Counted from the first letter of the stretch, positions 18,302 to 27,841 are shown. The stretch is DNA of 64,000 nucleotides from Curtobacterium sp. ZW137 (GCF_003762905.1 NZ_RJKS01000002.1:480039-544038), one strand, 5' to 3'. The notes: a model not told the origin generated them from the letters alone. Numbers and translations are program-made.

Positions 18302-19177
18302 ATGTCAGTCGGGTTGCTCGCCGTCGTCGACGACATCCTCTCCGCGGCCCTCAAGGCGAGCGCGAAGACCGCGGGCGTGGTCATCGACGACGCCGCCGTC
18401 ACCCCGCAGTACGTGCAGGGCCTCGAGCCGGCGCGGGAGCTGCCCGTCGTCGGGCGGATCGCGCTCGGCAGCCTGTTCAACAAGTTCGTCATCATCATCC
18501 CGCTCGCGCTGCTGCTCACCGCGTTCGCGCCGTGGGTCCTGCCGTGGCTGCTCGTCCTCGGCGGGACGTACCTGTGCTTCGAGGGCGCCGAGAAGGTCAC
18601 CGAGTGGTTCGGCGTCCACCACGAGCGCGCCGCCACGGAGACGGTCGGCGAGTCGAAGCTCGTCTTCGGCGCCATCCGGACCGATCTCATCCTGAGCACC
18701 GAGATCATGCTGATCGCCCTGGCCAGCCTCGACTCCGGCCTCGGGTTCTGGGCGACGCTCGGCGCGCTCGCGGTGATCGGACTCGGGATGACCCTGCTCG
18801 TCTACGGCGCCGTGGCACTGCTGGTGAAGATCGACGACATCGGTCTCCAGATGATGAAGCGCCCGGTCCGCCGTACCCGGCGTGCTGGTGCCCGCATCGT
18901 CGCTTCCATGCCCGCCGTCTTCCGCGTGATCAGCGTCGTGGGCACCGTCGCGATGCTGTGGGTCGGCGGTCACCTCGTCATCGCGAACCTCGCCGAGACC
19001 TTCTGGTCGGGTCCGCTGGAGCTGCTCCACGTGGTCGAGCACGCGGTCGAGGCGGCCGGCCCCGTCGTGTCCTGGGTCGTCGACACGGCGGTGTCGGCCG
19101 TCGCCGGCCTGCTGCTCGGCATGGTCGTGGTGACGATCGTCGCCGGGATCGCGCGGGCGCGGGGCCGGTCCCACTGA
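18302..19177 (+). CDS. DUF808 (YedI-type) membrane protein
   Basis: A 291-residue integral membrane protein of the DUF808 family, recognised by the start MSVGLLAVVDDILSAALKAS, then KTAGVVIDDAAVTPQYVQG, GTYLCFEGAEKVTEW and a long C-terminal membrane region. Function is unproven; Escherichia coli YedI belongs here. An AGGAGG ribosome-binding site seven bases upstream supports the start. It is divergent from the collagen-like operon and appears monocistronic. Confidence 0.88.
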   Translation: MSVGLLAVVDDILSAALKASAKTAGVVIDDAAVTPQYVQGLEPARELPVVGRIALGSLFNKFVIIIPLALLLTAFAPWVLPWLLVLGGTYLCFEGAEKVTEWFGVHHERAATETVGESKLVFGAIRTDLILSTEIMLIALASLDSGLGFWATLGALAVIGLGMTLLVYGAVALLVKIDDIGLQMMKRPVRRTRRAGARIVASMPAVFRVISVVGTVAMLWVGGHLVIANLAETFWSGPLELLHVVEHAVEAAGPVVSWVVDTAVSAVAGLLLGMVVVTIVAGIARARGRSH

Positions 19178-19292
19178 CGGACGGGAGGCCGGGTGCGAGC
19201 TGGCGCCGAGCCTCCCGTCCGATGTCTGCCGTGTCCACGGCCCGCGCACCGTCGCGCCGATCGGTCCGGTCAGACGCCGCCGATCGCTCCGG

Positions 19293-20069
19293 TCAGACCC
19301 CGACGAGGAACGGGTCGATCGCCGCCCAGGTCGCGTCGGGTGCCTCGAGGTGCGGGAGGTGCCCGGCCGCCGGGACCTCGACGAAACGCGCGCCGGGCAC
19401 CGCGGCAGCGACCGCCCGCCCGTAGGCCGGCGTGACGACCCGGTCACTCGCGCCCCAGACCACCAGGGTCGGGACGTCGACCACACCGAGGCGATCGAGC
19501 AGGGTCGGGTCGTTCATGCCCTGGTCGGCGATCGCGGCCATCGTGCGCCCATTCGCCTGCTGGACCGCGCGCTGCTCGTCCGTGAACCGGGCCGGGTCCA
19601 CGTAGCCACGCTCGGGGTCGTGCCAGGCGACCTCGGCGAGACCGCGGGCGTCGAGCGCGAAGAAGTCCGCGATCGGCTGGCCGTCGACCACGGCGCCGAC
19701 GGTGTCGATGACCACGACGGCACCGAGCAGACCGGCGTACCGGTCGTTCGCGGCAGCGTGCACGGCCATCTCGAGGGCGACCCACCCACCGATCGACGAA
19801 CCGACCACGACGACGTCGCGCTCCCCGCGGTCGGCGAGCTGCGCGAGGTACGCGTGGGCGAGTTCCGCGACGGAGCCGATCGACTCCGGTCGGGCCGTCC
19901 CGTCCCAGCCGGGGTGCGTCGGCGCGACGGCGTGCATGGTCATCGCGAGGTGTCCGGCGATCGGGGCGACCGTCTGCGGGCCGCCGCCGCCGTGGAGGAC
20001 GAGCGCGGTGCGAGCGGTGGGGTCACCGGCCACGACGACGGGGAGGTCTGCGGGGAGGAGGGGATCCAT
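19293..20069 (-). CDS. Alpha/beta-fold hydrolase
   Basis: A 258-residue soluble alpha/beta hydrolase. The oxyanion region is VLHGGGG, the nucleophile Ser sits in GSSIGG (residues ~89-94), the acid Asp in WGASDRVV and the His in GHLPHLEAP, so the triad looks complete. The substrate is unknown. An AGGA site five bases upstream supports ATG 20069. It is divergent from a MarR-type gene with a perfect palindrome between them, so the MarR protein very probably represses this hydrolase and itself. Confidence 0.85.
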   Translation of the reverse strand: MDPLLPADLPVVVAGDPTARTALVLHGGGGPQTVAPIAGHLAMTMHAVAPTHPGWDGTARPESIGSVAELAHAYLAQLADRGERDVVVVGSSIGGWVALEMAVHAAANDRYAGLLGAVVVIDTVGAVVDGQPIADFFALDARGLAEVAWHDPERGYVDPARFTDEQRAVQQANGRTMAAIADQGMNDPTLLDRLGVVDVPTLVVWGASDRVVTPAYGRAVAAAVPGARFVEVPAAGHLPHLEAPDATWAAIDPFLVGV

Positions 20070-20081
20070 GACGTTCCTGTC

Positions 20082-20108
20082 TCAACATGTTGATCTAAAT
20101 GTGTTGAT
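20082..20108. promoter_or_regulatory. Probable MarR operator (12-bp perfect palindrome plus partial copy)
   Basis: TCAACATGTTGA at 20082-20093 is a perfect 12-bp palindrome in the 50-bp gap between the hydrolase and the MarR gene. A partial second copy, ATGTGTTGAT, follows at 20099-20108. The length and symmetry fit a MarR-dimer binding site, and the position covers both divergent promoters. Confidence 0.6.
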
Positions 20109-20119
20109 ACCGTAGCACC

Positions 20120-20623
20120 ATGACGACGGACCTCGAAGCACTCGGTCAGGCGATCAAGCGCGCGCAGTACCGGAACCACCGCACGATGGACGCGGCCCTC
20201 TCCGACGTCGGCGTCAGCCTCGTGCAGTGGGACGCCCTCCGTGCGATCGACCGGATGCCCGGGGCGTCCGGTCACGACCTCGCCGTCGCGACGTTCCAGA
20301 GCGACCAGGCGTTCGGGACGCTCGCGACGCGACTCGTCGAGCGCGACCTCATCGTCCGGTCGGCAGGACGGGGGCGCCGGCTCGTGCACACCCTCACCGA
20401 CACCGGCCGCGCAGCACTCGACGGTGGCCACGAGATCGCGGCGGAGGTACTCCAGGACCTGTTCGCACCGTTGCACGAAGCGCAGCGAGGCGCCCTGATG
20501 GAGGCGCTCGCCGTGCTCACCGCTCAGGAGACGGTGATCGCCACGAGCCCCGCGACGCCGGCGCGGGAGAGCAGCACCACCACGAACGGGTCGATGCCCA
20601 TCCGTGTTGCGCGGACTGTCTGA
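20120..20623 (+). CDS. MarR-family transcriptional regulator
   Basis: A 167-residue winged-helix protein. The MarR core lies at about residues 30-130: VQWDALRAIDRMPGASGHDL, the recognition-helix region QSDQAFGTLATRLVERDLI, and the wing (RSAGRGRRLVHTLTDTG). The ~30-residue Thr/Ser tail is probably disordered. There is no clear ribosome-binding site before ATG 20120, so the transcript may be leaderless. It is divergent from the alpha/beta hydrolase, the usual arrangement for a MarR repressor of a detoxifying enzyme. Confidence 0.85.
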   Translation: MTTDLEALGQAIKRAQYRNHRTMDAALSDVGVSLVQWDALRAIDRMPGASGHDLAVATFQSDQAFGTLATRLVERDLIVRSAGRGRRLVHTLTDTGRAALDGGHEIAAEVLQDLFAPLHEAQRGALMEALAVLTAQETVIATSPATPARESSTTTNGSMPIRVARTV

Positions 20624-20659
20624 ACGGTGCGTTATCTGTCTGGTCGTACGATCCGGGCC

Positions 20660-21397
20660 ATGAGCACGACCGACGAACAGCCGCGCGGAGCGGACCGGTT
20701 CGAGCGCCTGTCCGCGGGACTCACCAGCGTCCTGGAACCGGAACTCGAAGTCCTCGACGCGATGGACCGCGTCATCGCTGCGTGCGTCGAGCTCACCTCG
20801 GCGACCGAGGCCGGGATCGTCCTGGGTGACGCATCCGGCACCCTGCACGTGATCGCGTCGACCAGCGAGCGCAGCAGCGACGCGGAGGAGGCGCAGCTCG
20901 GCACGAACGAGGGCCCGTGCGTGGACTGCCACCGAACCGGGAAGGCGATCGACGTGCCGGACGTGGCCACCCACGAGTCGGTGTGGCCGGTGTTCACGGA
21001 GACCCTGCGCGGGCGAGGACTCCACGGGACGTTCGCCGAACCGATCCGGCTGCGGGACGCGACCATCGGCTCGTTGTGCGTCTTCGCAGCACACCGGGAC
21101 GGGCACGACGACAGCGACGTGGTGCTGATCCAGCTGCTCGCCGACGCCGCCTCCGCCGCACTCGTCCGGCAGCGGGACGGCGGGCGCCTGCACAGCCTCG
21201 ACGAGCAGGTCCAGGACGCACTCCAGGCGCGCGTGGTCGTGGAGCAGGCGAAGGGTGCGCTCGCGTTCCGGCGTGGCATCCGCATCGACGAGGCCTTCCA
21301 GGTCCTCCGGCGCGCGGCGCACAGTGCTGGCAACGGCATGCGGGCCTCGGCCGAGGACGTCGTCCACCGCGGCTCGGACCTCGGGAGCACCGCCTGA
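20660..21397 (+). CDS. GAF and ANTAR domain protein (RNA-binding antiterminator type)
   Basis: A 245-residue regulator. Residues ~35-165 form a GAF sensory domain (GIVLGDASGTLHVIAST, then GPCVDCHRTGKAIDVPD and GSLCVFA). Residues ~180-240 form an ANTAR helical domain (QALQARVVVEQAKGALA, FRRGIRIDEAFQVLRRAA). ANTAR proteins bind paired RNA hairpins and prevent transcription termination; the GAF ligand here is unknown. ATG 20660 precedes the conserved part. It lies 36 bp after the MarR gene on the same strand. Confidence 0.88.
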   Translation: MSTTDEQPRGADRFERLSAGLTSVLEPELEVLDAMDRVIAACVELTSATEAGIVLGDASGTLHVIASTSERSSDAEEAQLGTNEGPCVDCHRTGKAIDVPDVATHESVWPVFTETLRGRGLHGTFAEPIRLRDATIGSLCVFAAHRDGHDDSDVVLIQLLADAASAALVRQRDGGRLHSLDEQVQDALQARVVVEQAKGALAFRRGIRIDEAFQVLRRAAHSAGNGMRASAEDVVHRGSDLGSTA

Positions 21398-21445
21398 GGA
21401 GCATCCGCGGCGGACACCGCTTCTCGGGGACCCACCACCGCCGGT

Positions 21446-22456
21446 TCACCCCTTGACCGCGCCGCCCAGCCCCGCCGAGTTCAGGAACATCCGCTGGAAC
21501 CCGAGGAACAGCACCACCGGGATGAGCGTGGAGATCGCCAGTGCCGCCAGGAACACGTCGAGCTCGGTCGTGGACTGGATGCTCGGCAGCCGCACCGAGA
21601 GCGGCTGGAGCGCGGGGTCCGGCAGGACGAGCAGCGGCCACAGGAAGTCCTTCCACGAGTTGATGACCGCGAACACGGACACCACCCCGAGGATCGGCTT
21701 GGACATCGGCAGCACCATCGACCAGAACATCCGGAACGGTCCGGCGCCGTCGGTCGACGCGGCCTCGAAGACCTCCCGCGGGAGCGCGTCGAAGAACCGC
21801 TTGACGAGCAGTATGTTGAACGCGTTGGCGCCGGCCGGCAGCCAGACCGCCCAGTACGTGTTGATGAGCGACGTCCCGATCACGGGCGGGTGCAGGATCG
21901 TCAGGTACAGCGGGACGAGCAGCACCACCGACGGGATGAACAGCGTGGAGAGCACCATGCCCTCGAGCACGCGCGCGTACGCCGGCCGCAGGATCGAGAG
22001 CACGTAGCCGCCGGTCGTCGCGACCAGGATCTGCATCACCCACGCCCCGATGGCCAGGACGAGCGTGTTCCCGAAGTACAGGCTGATGTGGACGTCGTTC
22101 CAGGCCGCGGAGAGGTTCGCCCAGTCGACGCCGTTCGGGAACAGCGCGAGCGGCGTGCGGAGCGTGTCCTGGGTCGGGGTGATCGCGGACTTGGCGAGCC
22201 AGAGCATCGGCCCGAGGCCGAGCCCGACCAGGCCGATGAGCAGCAGCCCGTTCAGCGAGAACAGTGACGCGCGGACGGAGCGCCGGCCACGGTCGGCACG
22301 GGCGATGATGCCGCGGCTGGTGCTGTCCACCGGGGCCGCCGAACGGCGGCGCGGTCGACGGACCGGCCGGAGCGGCGGTCGACGCACCGGTGCGACGCTC
22401 GCGCCGGCGGGGTCGTCGGAGCCGAGGACGGGTGCGGAGGGAACCGTCGAGGTCAT
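21446..22456 (-). CDS. Sugar ABC transporter permease, MalG type
   Basis: A 336-residue inner-membrane permease with a long basic N-terminal tail (~60 residues) and six membrane helices. The ABC-permease EAA loop lies at EVFEAASTDGAGPFRMFWSMVLP. It ends LGFQRMFLNSAGLGGAVKG, the typical MalG-type C-terminus. ATG 22456 shares one base with the stop of the preceding permease gene. Last gene of the sugar uptake operon; no ATPase is encoded here, as in many actinobacteria that use a shared MsiK-type ATPase. Confidence 0.9.
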   Translation of the reverse strand: MTSTVPSAPVLGSDDPAGASVAPVRRPPLRPVRRPRRRSAAPVDSTSRGIIARADRGRRSVRASLFSLNGLLLIGLVGLGLGPMLWLAKSAITPTQDTLRTPLALFPNGVDWANLSAAWNDVHISLYFGNTLVLAIGAWVMQILVATTGGYVLSILRPAYARVLEGMVLSTLFIPSVVLLVPLYLTILHPPVIGTSLINTYWAVWLPAGANAFNILLVKRFFDALPREVFEAASTDGAGPFRMFWSMVLPMSKPILGVVSVFAVINSWKDFLWPLLVLPDPALQPLSVRLPSIQSTTELDVFLAALAISTLIPVVLFLGFQRMFLNSAGLGGAVKG

Positions 22457-23424
22457 CAGACGCTCCACTTCTTCGTGAGCCGGAAGTACAGGATGCTGAG
22501 CGCCGCGAGCACGATCGCCAGCATGATGCTGAGCGCGGTGGCCGATCCGTAGTCGCCGCCGGTCGAGTTCGCGAACGCGTAGTCGTAGATCATCAGCAGG
22601 ATCGTCGTGGTGGAGTTGTTCGGCCCGCCGCCGGTGAACAGGTACGGCTCGAGGAACACCTGCGCCGTCCCGATCACCTGCAGGATGAGCGTCACGAACA
22701 GCACGCCGCGGAGCTGTGGCAGCGTGACGTGCCAGATCTTCCGCCACACGCGGGCGCCGTCCACCTCGGCGGCGTCGTAGAGCTCGGGCGGCACCGAGAG
22801 CAGCGCCGCCAGGTAGATGATCACGGTGCCACCGGCCGCTGCCCACGTCGCCTCGAGCACCAGGGACGGCATCGCGGTGCCGGCGTTCTGCAGCCACGGC
22901 TGCGGCGGGATCCCGACGAAGCCGAGGATCGTGTTGAAGACACCGGTCGCGGATCCGTCGTAGAAGAACTTCCAGAGCAGCACCGCGACCACCGGCGGGA
23001 CGACCACCGGCAGGTAGACCAAGGCACTGAAGAAGCCCTTCGCCCGGCGAAGCTCGCTCATCAGCACCGCCATCACGAGCGGCAGCGGGTAGCCGAACAC
23101 CAGGGCCAGCACCGCGAACCACACGGTGTTGCCGATGGCCGTCGGCAGGAGCGGGTCGTGCAGGACGTTCGCGAAGTTGTCCCAACCGACGAACGTCGGC
23201 GCGGTCACCAGGTTCGTCTGCTGGAAGGACATCACCGTCGCGCGGACGATGGGCCACCAGGAGAACAGCCCGAAGACCAGGATCAGCGGGAGGGCGAAGA
23301 CGAGCGTCGAGAGCCCACCCCGACGCAACCAGGTCGCGGGGGTGCGCCGCCGGTCCCGAGGACCGTCAGGGTCCGGACGGGAGGCTCGGCGCGGCTCCCG
23401 CAACCCGGTTGCGTTGGTCGTCAT
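22456..23424 (-). CDS. Sugar ABC transporter permease, MalF type
   Basis: A 322-residue permease with six membrane helices. Its EAA loop is ELYDAAEVDGARVWRKIWHV. It has the MalF-like TM1 start (LSTLVFALPLILVFGLFSWWP) and the FTGGGPNNSTTTI region before the last helices. It lies one base after the binding-protein gene stop region and overlaps the MalG-type gene by one base. It forms the membrane channel with its partner. Confidence 0.9.
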   Translation of the reverse strand: MTTNATGLREPRRASRPDPDGPRDRRRTPATWLRRGGLSTLVFALPLILVFGLFSWWPIVRATVMSFQQTNLVTAPTFVGWDNFANVLHDPLLPTAIGNTVWFAVLALVFGYPLPLVMAVLMSELRRAKGFFSALVYLPVVVPPVVAVLLWKFFYDGSATGVFNTILGFVGIPPQPWLQNAGTAMPSLVLEATWAAAGGTVIIYLAALLSVPPELYDAAEVDGARVWRKIWHVTLPQLRGVLFVTLILQVIGTAQVFLEPYLFTGGGPNNSTTTILLMIYDYAFANSTGGDYGSATALSIMLAIVLAALSILYFRLTKKWSV

Positions 23425-23425
23425 C

Positions 23426-24796
23426 TCACTTGGCCGAATCGAGCTTGGCCTGGATCTGCGTCTGCGCGTCCGACAGCAGCTTCGCCGGGTCCGCTGACTT
23501 GTCCGTCAGGACGGCCTGGACCACCGGGTCGAGCAGGCCGTAGAGCTCCTGCGTGTTCTTCGCCGGCTCCGGGACGATCGTCTGGTCGAACTGCTGCTCG
23601 GTGTACGGCTTCATCTGGTCGAGCGGCACGTTGATCCACTCCTTGGTCCACTCAAGGGTCTTGTCGTAGGTGGCCTTGTCGAAGACCGGGACCTGCGGCG
23701 CACCGACCGGCTGGTCGGAGGCGGCGAGGGTCTTCGCGTCGCGCTGGGCGTCGGCCTTCGTGAAGAGCTTCTGCATGTAGTAGAAGTCGATCCACTTGAC
23801 CGCTGCGGCCTGCTGCTCGGCGGTCGACTTGGCGCTGACCGCGGCGAGCGTGCCACCGCCGAGCGCTCCGGCGTCCTTCCCGCTGAGGGGCACGACCGTC
23901 TCGCCGTAGGACTTCGGGTCGATCTGGTTCTGCGACACGAGCGAGCCGTAGTTGCCGCCGCCGGAGACGTACATGCCGACCTGGCCGGAGGCGAACGCCT
24001 GGTTGATGGCGTTCCAGTCGTAGAGGAAGTTGCCGCCCATCGAGTCGTCCTTCCACCGCATGTCCTGCATGAGCGTCAGGGCCTTCTCGTACGCGGCGGT
24101 GTCGACGGTGGCCTTGGTCTTCGCGCCGGAGCCGGTCTCCGCACGACCGCCCATCGCGTAGGCCAGTGACGTGAGGATCCAGCCGCCCGTGTTGCCCTGG
24201 GTCATCGTCGCGTAGCCGGCCTTGCCGGTCTTGTCGGCGATCTGCTTCGCGTCGGCGCGGACCTCGGCCCAGGTGGTCGGCGGCGAGTCCGGGTCGAGGC
24301 CGGCCTGGGTGAACAGGTCGCGGTTGTAGTGCAGCGCCTGGCCGTACGCCGCGATGGGGAGGGCTTCGATGTCGCCGTCCGCGTTCTCGCCGTTCTTCAC
24401 GACGTTCGGGTTGAACTCCTCCGCGTACGGCAGCTTCGAGACCAGGCCGGAGATGTCTGCGATCTGGTTCTGCTGGATGAGCGACTTGCCGTCCGTGAAC
24501 GGGATCGTGAACACGTCCGGCAGCGTGCCGCCGGCGAGCTCGGCGGCGAACGTCGTGCCGGTCCACGTGTACTCACGGCTCGTCACCGTGATCTTCGGGT
24601 TGGCCTTCTCGAACGCCTTCACCTGGTTCTGGAAGGCGACCTTGGCCGGCTTCTCGAGGCCGGCGTCGATGGCGACGACGATCTTGGTCTTCCCGTCGGA
24701 GCTGGCGGCGTTCGATCCGGCGCTGCAGCCGGCGAGCATGCCGATCGCTGCGGTGGTGGCGATCGCGGCGAACGCGATCCTGGTGCGTGACTTCAT
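23426..24796 (-). CDS. Sugar ABC transporter substrate-binding lipoprotein
   Basis: A 456-residue extracellular solute-binding protein, family 1. It has a lipoprotein signal peptide with lipobox LAGC (Cys ~21) followed by a Ser/Ala-rich spacer. Binding-protein signatures include GGTLPDVFTIPFTDGKSLI and ALPIAAYGQALHYNRDLFTQAG. Two in-frame ATGs exist; the AAGAGGA site is only one base from the first (24802) but seven from the second, so 24796 is chosen. It delivers sugar to the two downstream permeases. The substrate is probably an alpha-glucoside, judged from the GH13 gene upstream. Confidence 0.88.
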   Translation of the reverse strand: MKSRTRIAFAAIATTAAIGMLAGCSAGSNAASSDGKTKIVVAIDAGLEKPAKVAFQNQVKAFEKANPKITVTSREYTWTGTTFAAELAGGTLPDVFTIPFTDGKSLIQQNQIADISGLVSKLPYAEEFNPNVVKNGENADGDIEALPIAAYGQALHYNRDLFTQAGLDPDSPPTTWAEVRADAKQIADKTGKAGYATMTQGNTGGWILTSLAYAMGGRAETGSGAKTKATVDTAAYEKALTLMQDMRWKDDSMGGNFLYDWNAINQAFASGQVGMYVSGGGNYGSLVSQNQIDPKSYGETVVPLSGKDAGALGGGTLAAVSAKSTAEQQAAAVKWIDFYYMQKLFTKADAQRDAKTLAASDQPVGAPQVPVFDKATYDKTLEWTKEWINVPLDQMKPYTEQQFDQTIVPEPAKNTQELYGLLDPVVQAVLTDKSADPAKLLSDAQTQIQAKLDSAK

Positions 24797-24843
24797 CGTC
24801 ATGTCCTCTTGGTCGTGGAGCGGGTCGGGTGGTGCGTGCTGTG

Positions 24844-26598
24844 TCAGGCGGAACGGACGGTGAGCCAGACGCTCGTGTCCGGGGGCAGGGTGTGGTCGGG
24901 GAGGGGTCCGCTCGCGAGCAGGACGTCGGCGCCGTCGGGGAGCGGCACCGCGGTCGTCCCGCAGTTCGTGCGGTGGAGCAGTGCGCCGCGGTGGAACGCG
25001 ATGACGTCGGGGGCGTCGTCGTCCCAGACGAGGTCGCCGTGCTGCAGGTCGTCGCCACGGCGGAGTTCGAGCACCCGGCGGTACAGGGACAGCGTCGACG
25101 CGGGGTCGTCCTGCTGCGCGGCCACCGAGTACGTCGGCCAGCCCGCGGGCTGCGGGAGCCACGGCTCGCCGGTGGTCCCGGCGGGGCTGAAACCGGCCGT
25201 CGCGGGGTCCGTCGTCCACGGCAGCGGGACACGGCATCCGTCACGGCCGGGGTCGACGCCCCCGGAACGGTGGTGCATCGGGTCCTCGATCCGGTCGAGC
25301 GGGATGTCCTCCACCTCGGGCAGCCCGAGCTCGTCGCCCTGGTAGACGTAGAGCGCACCGGGGAGCGCGGCGGCGAGCATCGCGGCGGCCCGGGCACGTC
25401 GGGCGCCGACGACGAGGTCGCTCGGCGTCCCGAACCGCTTGGTGTCGAACGCGAACGCGCTGTCCTCGCGCCCGAACCGGGTCACCGGGCGGGTGACGTC
25501 GTGGTTCGAGAGCACCCACGTCGCCGGGGCGCCGACGGGTCCGTGCACGGCGAGGGTCTCCTCGATCGCGGCACGGAGTCCCCCGGCGCCCCACGGCCGC
25601 GCCATGAAGTCGAAGTTGAACGCCATGTGGATCTCGTCGGGCCGCAGGTAGAGCGCGAACCGCTCGAGGTCCGCCAACCAGATCTCCCCCACGAGGACCC
25701 GGTCGCCGAGGGTGTCCCCGTCGTCCGTCGCCGCACGCGCGGTGTACTCGTCCGCGACCGCACGCCATCCGCGGTAGATCTCGTGCAGGTCGTCGCGGTC
25801 GACGTTGGGGTGCTGCCCGGCGGGGTACTCCCCCACGATCTCCGGCAGCGCCGGGTCCTTCGCCACGAGTGCGGCGGAGTCGATCCGGACACCGGCGACC
25901 CCGCGGTCGAGCCAGAACCGGAGGACGTCCTCGTGCTCACGCCGGACGTCCGGGTGGTCCCAGTTCAGGTCCGGCTGCTCGGGGGTGAACAGGTGCAGGT
26001 ACCACTGTCCTGGTGTGCCGTCGGGGTCCGTGGTCCGCGTCCAGGTGCTGCCGGAGAAGCTCGACGGCCAGTTGCCGGGCGGCAGGTCCCCGTCCGGTCC
26101 GAGCCCGTCGCGGAACCAGAACCGGGCCCGGGCGTCGCTGCCCGGTTCGCTCGCGAGTGCCTCCTGGAACCAGGCGTGCTGGTCGGACACGTGGTTCGGG
26201 ACCACGTCGACGATCGTGCGGATGCCGAGCGCGGCGGCCTCGGCGATGAGCGCCTCGGCCACGGCGACGTCGCCGAAGTCCGGGTGGATCGCGCGGTAGT
26301 CCTCGACGTCGTACCCACCGTCGGCCAGCGGTGAGCGGTACCAGGGGGTGAACCAGATCGCGTCGATGCCGAGGGCGGCGAGGTACCCGAGCCGTGACCG
26401 GACGCCCGCGAGGTCGCCGATCCCGTCGCCGTTCCCGTCCGCGAAGCTGCGCACGTAGACCTGGTAGATCGCGGCGGTGCGCCACCACTCCTGGTCGGTG
26501 ACCGGCGTCGTGGAGCCGATCCGAGCCTCCAGACCGGGTTCGTCGGAGGCCGACGTGCCGGGCGTGGCCGCGGTGTCACGGGGCGGGCTGAGCGTCAT
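24844..26598 (-). CDS. GH13 alpha-glucosidase
   Basis: A 584-residue cytoplasmic alpha-amylase-family enzyme. Catalytic residues visible: nucleophile D240 (GVRIDSA), acid/base E305 (LVGEIW) and D367 (SNHD). DVVPNH at 131-136 and the start WWRTAAIYQVYVRSFADGNG are typical of the oligo-1,6-glucosidase/sucrose hydrolase/alpha-glucosidase subfamilies. A GGAAGGA site upstream supports ATG 26598. It heads the operon followed by the binding protein and two permeases, so it hydrolyses the imported alpha-glucoside. It is divergent from the LacI-type repressor. Confidence 0.9.
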   Translation of the reverse strand: MTLSPPRDTAATPGTSASDEPGLEARIGSTTPVTDQEWWRTAAIYQVYVRSFADGNGDGIGDLAGVRSRLGYLAALGIDAIWFTPWYRSPLADGGYDVEDYRAIHPDFGDVAVAEALIAEAAALGIRTIVDVVPNHVSDQHAWFQEALASEPGSDARARFWFRDGLGPDGDLPPGNWPSSFSGSTWTRTTDPDGTPGQWYLHLFTPEQPDLNWDHPDVRREHEDVLRFWLDRGVAGVRIDSAALVAKDPALPEIVGEYPAGQHPNVDRDDLHEIYRGWRAVADEYTARAATDDGDTLGDRVLVGEIWLADLERFALYLRPDEIHMAFNFDFMARPWGAGGLRAAIEETLAVHGPVGAPATWVLSNHDVTRPVTRFGREDSAFAFDTKRFGTPSDLVVGARRARAAAMLAAALPGALYVYQGDELGLPEVEDIPLDRIEDPMHHRSGGVDPGRDGCRVPLPWTTDPATAGFSPAGTTGEPWLPQPAGWPTYSVAAQQDDPASTLSLYRRVLELRRGDDLQHGDLVWDDDAPDVIAFHRGALLHRTNCGTTAVPLPDGADVLLASGPLPDHTLPPDTSVWLTVRSA

Positions 26599-26644
26599 CG
26601 TCCGGTCCTTCCGACGGTCGGGCGACAGTGCCTCGACCGGATTT

Positions 26645-26660
26645 GGTTTAGCGCTATACT
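26645..26660. promoter_or_regulatory. Probable LacI-type operator
   Basis: GGTTTAGCGCTATACT contains the palindromic core TTTAGCGCTA-A/T, close to the TTTAGCGCTAAA consensus of many LacI-family sugar regulators. It sits between the divergent GH13 operon and the lacI-type gene, 47 bp upstream of the GH13 start, where a repressor would block both promoters. Confidence 0.6.
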
Positions 26661-26733
26661 CGGCGCTGGAGTGACAATATGGTGCTCCGCTCCCGGATGT
26701 CAACTCCCTTCACGAAGCAGGAACGAACCGCCC

Positions 26734-27744
26734 GTGCCCGTCACCCTCAAGGACATCGCCGCCGAGGCCGGAGTCAGCCTCATGACGGTCTCGAACGTCG
26801 TGAACGGCAACCACGACAAGGTCTCCGCCGGCACCATCGAGCGCGTCCGCGCCATCGTCGATCGGCGCGGCTACGTGGCCAACGCGTCCGCGCGGAGCCT
26901 CGCCGCGAAGACCTCACGGCTGATCGGCCTGCTCGTCCCGTCATCCGAACACGACATCCTCGTGCTCAGTCCGCACAACGTCGCGGTGTTCGGGTTCCTG
27001 GAACGGCAACTCCGCGATCGCGGCTACCACCTGCTGTTCCGCGGCGTGAACGAGACCGCCGAGGTCGACGTCGCACTGCGGTCCTGGAACCTCGACGGCG
27101 CGGTCGTGCTCGGGTTCCTCGACGAAGAGGTCGACGGTTTCCGACCGACCGGCGGCACCCCGATCCTGGCGCTCGACAGCTACTCCGCGAACACCCGGAC
27201 CACCGGGGTGCGCTCCGACGACCGGGAGGGCGGACGGCTCGCGGCCGAACACCTGCTCGCCCTCGGACACCGGCGGATCGCGTTCGCCAGCCCGGCGTTC
27301 TCCGACGTGGGCCTGGTCCGCCAGCGCTTCGAGGGGTTCCTGCAGGCGCACCTCGAGGCCGGCGTGGCATGGGACCCGGCCGACCAGGTCGTCGTCGACC
27401 CGACGTGGGAGTTCGGCGTCACCGCCGGCGCAGCGCTCGCCGGCGACCACCCGCACGTCACCGCCGTGTTCGCCACGGCCGACATCCTGGCCGTCGGCAT
27501 CACGGAGGGGCTCCGGCAGGACGGCCGCTCCGTCCCCGGCGACGTGTCGATCGTCGGCTTCGACGACATCGACGTCGCGCACTACGTCACGCCGAAGCTG
27601 ACGACCGTCCGCCAGGACGTCGCGGCGAAGGGGTCGATCGCGGCGAGCATGCTCCTCGACGAGGTGCAGGGCCGGGGTGCACCCGGCGAGCCCGTGGTCA
27701 TCCCCGTGGAACTGGTCGTACGGGAGTCGACGGCGGCGCGCTGA
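26734..27744 (+). CDS. LacI-family transcriptional regulator
   Basis: A 336-residue repressor. The N-terminal helix-turn-helix and hinge helix are VTLKDIAAEAGVSLMTVSNV followed by NASARSLAAKTSRLIGLLVP. The remainder is a periplasmic-binding-protein-like sugar-sensing domain (IVGFDDIDVAHYVTPKLTTV near the end). GTG 26734 gives the family-standard N-terminus and length; the frame is open to 26671 but adds unrelated residues. It very likely represses the divergent GH13/ABC operon through the palindrome at 26645-26660. Confidence 0.88.
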   Translation: MPVTLKDIAAEAGVSLMTVSNVVNGNHDKVSAGTIERVRAIVDRRGYVANASARSLAAKTSRLIGLLVPSSEHDILVLSPHNVAVFGFLERQLRDRGYHLLFRGVNETAEVDVALRSWNLDGAVVLGFLDEEVDGFRPTGGTPILALDSYSANTRTTGVRSDDREGGRLAAEHLLALGHRRIAFASPAFSDVGLVRQRFEGFLQAHLEAGVAWDPADQVVVDPTWEFGVTAGAALAGDHPHVTAVFATADILAVGITEGLRQDGRSVPGDVSIVGFDDIDVAHYVTPKLTTVRQDVAAKGSIAASMLLDEVQGRGAPGEPVVIPVELVVRESTAAR

Positions 27745-27841
27745 GCGCTCCGCGCGGTCCGGTGCCCCGATCCGCGGCGTTCCGGCGTCGACCGGAGGAC
27801 GATGGTGGACACCGACGCACATGAACGGAAGCGAGTCGACG

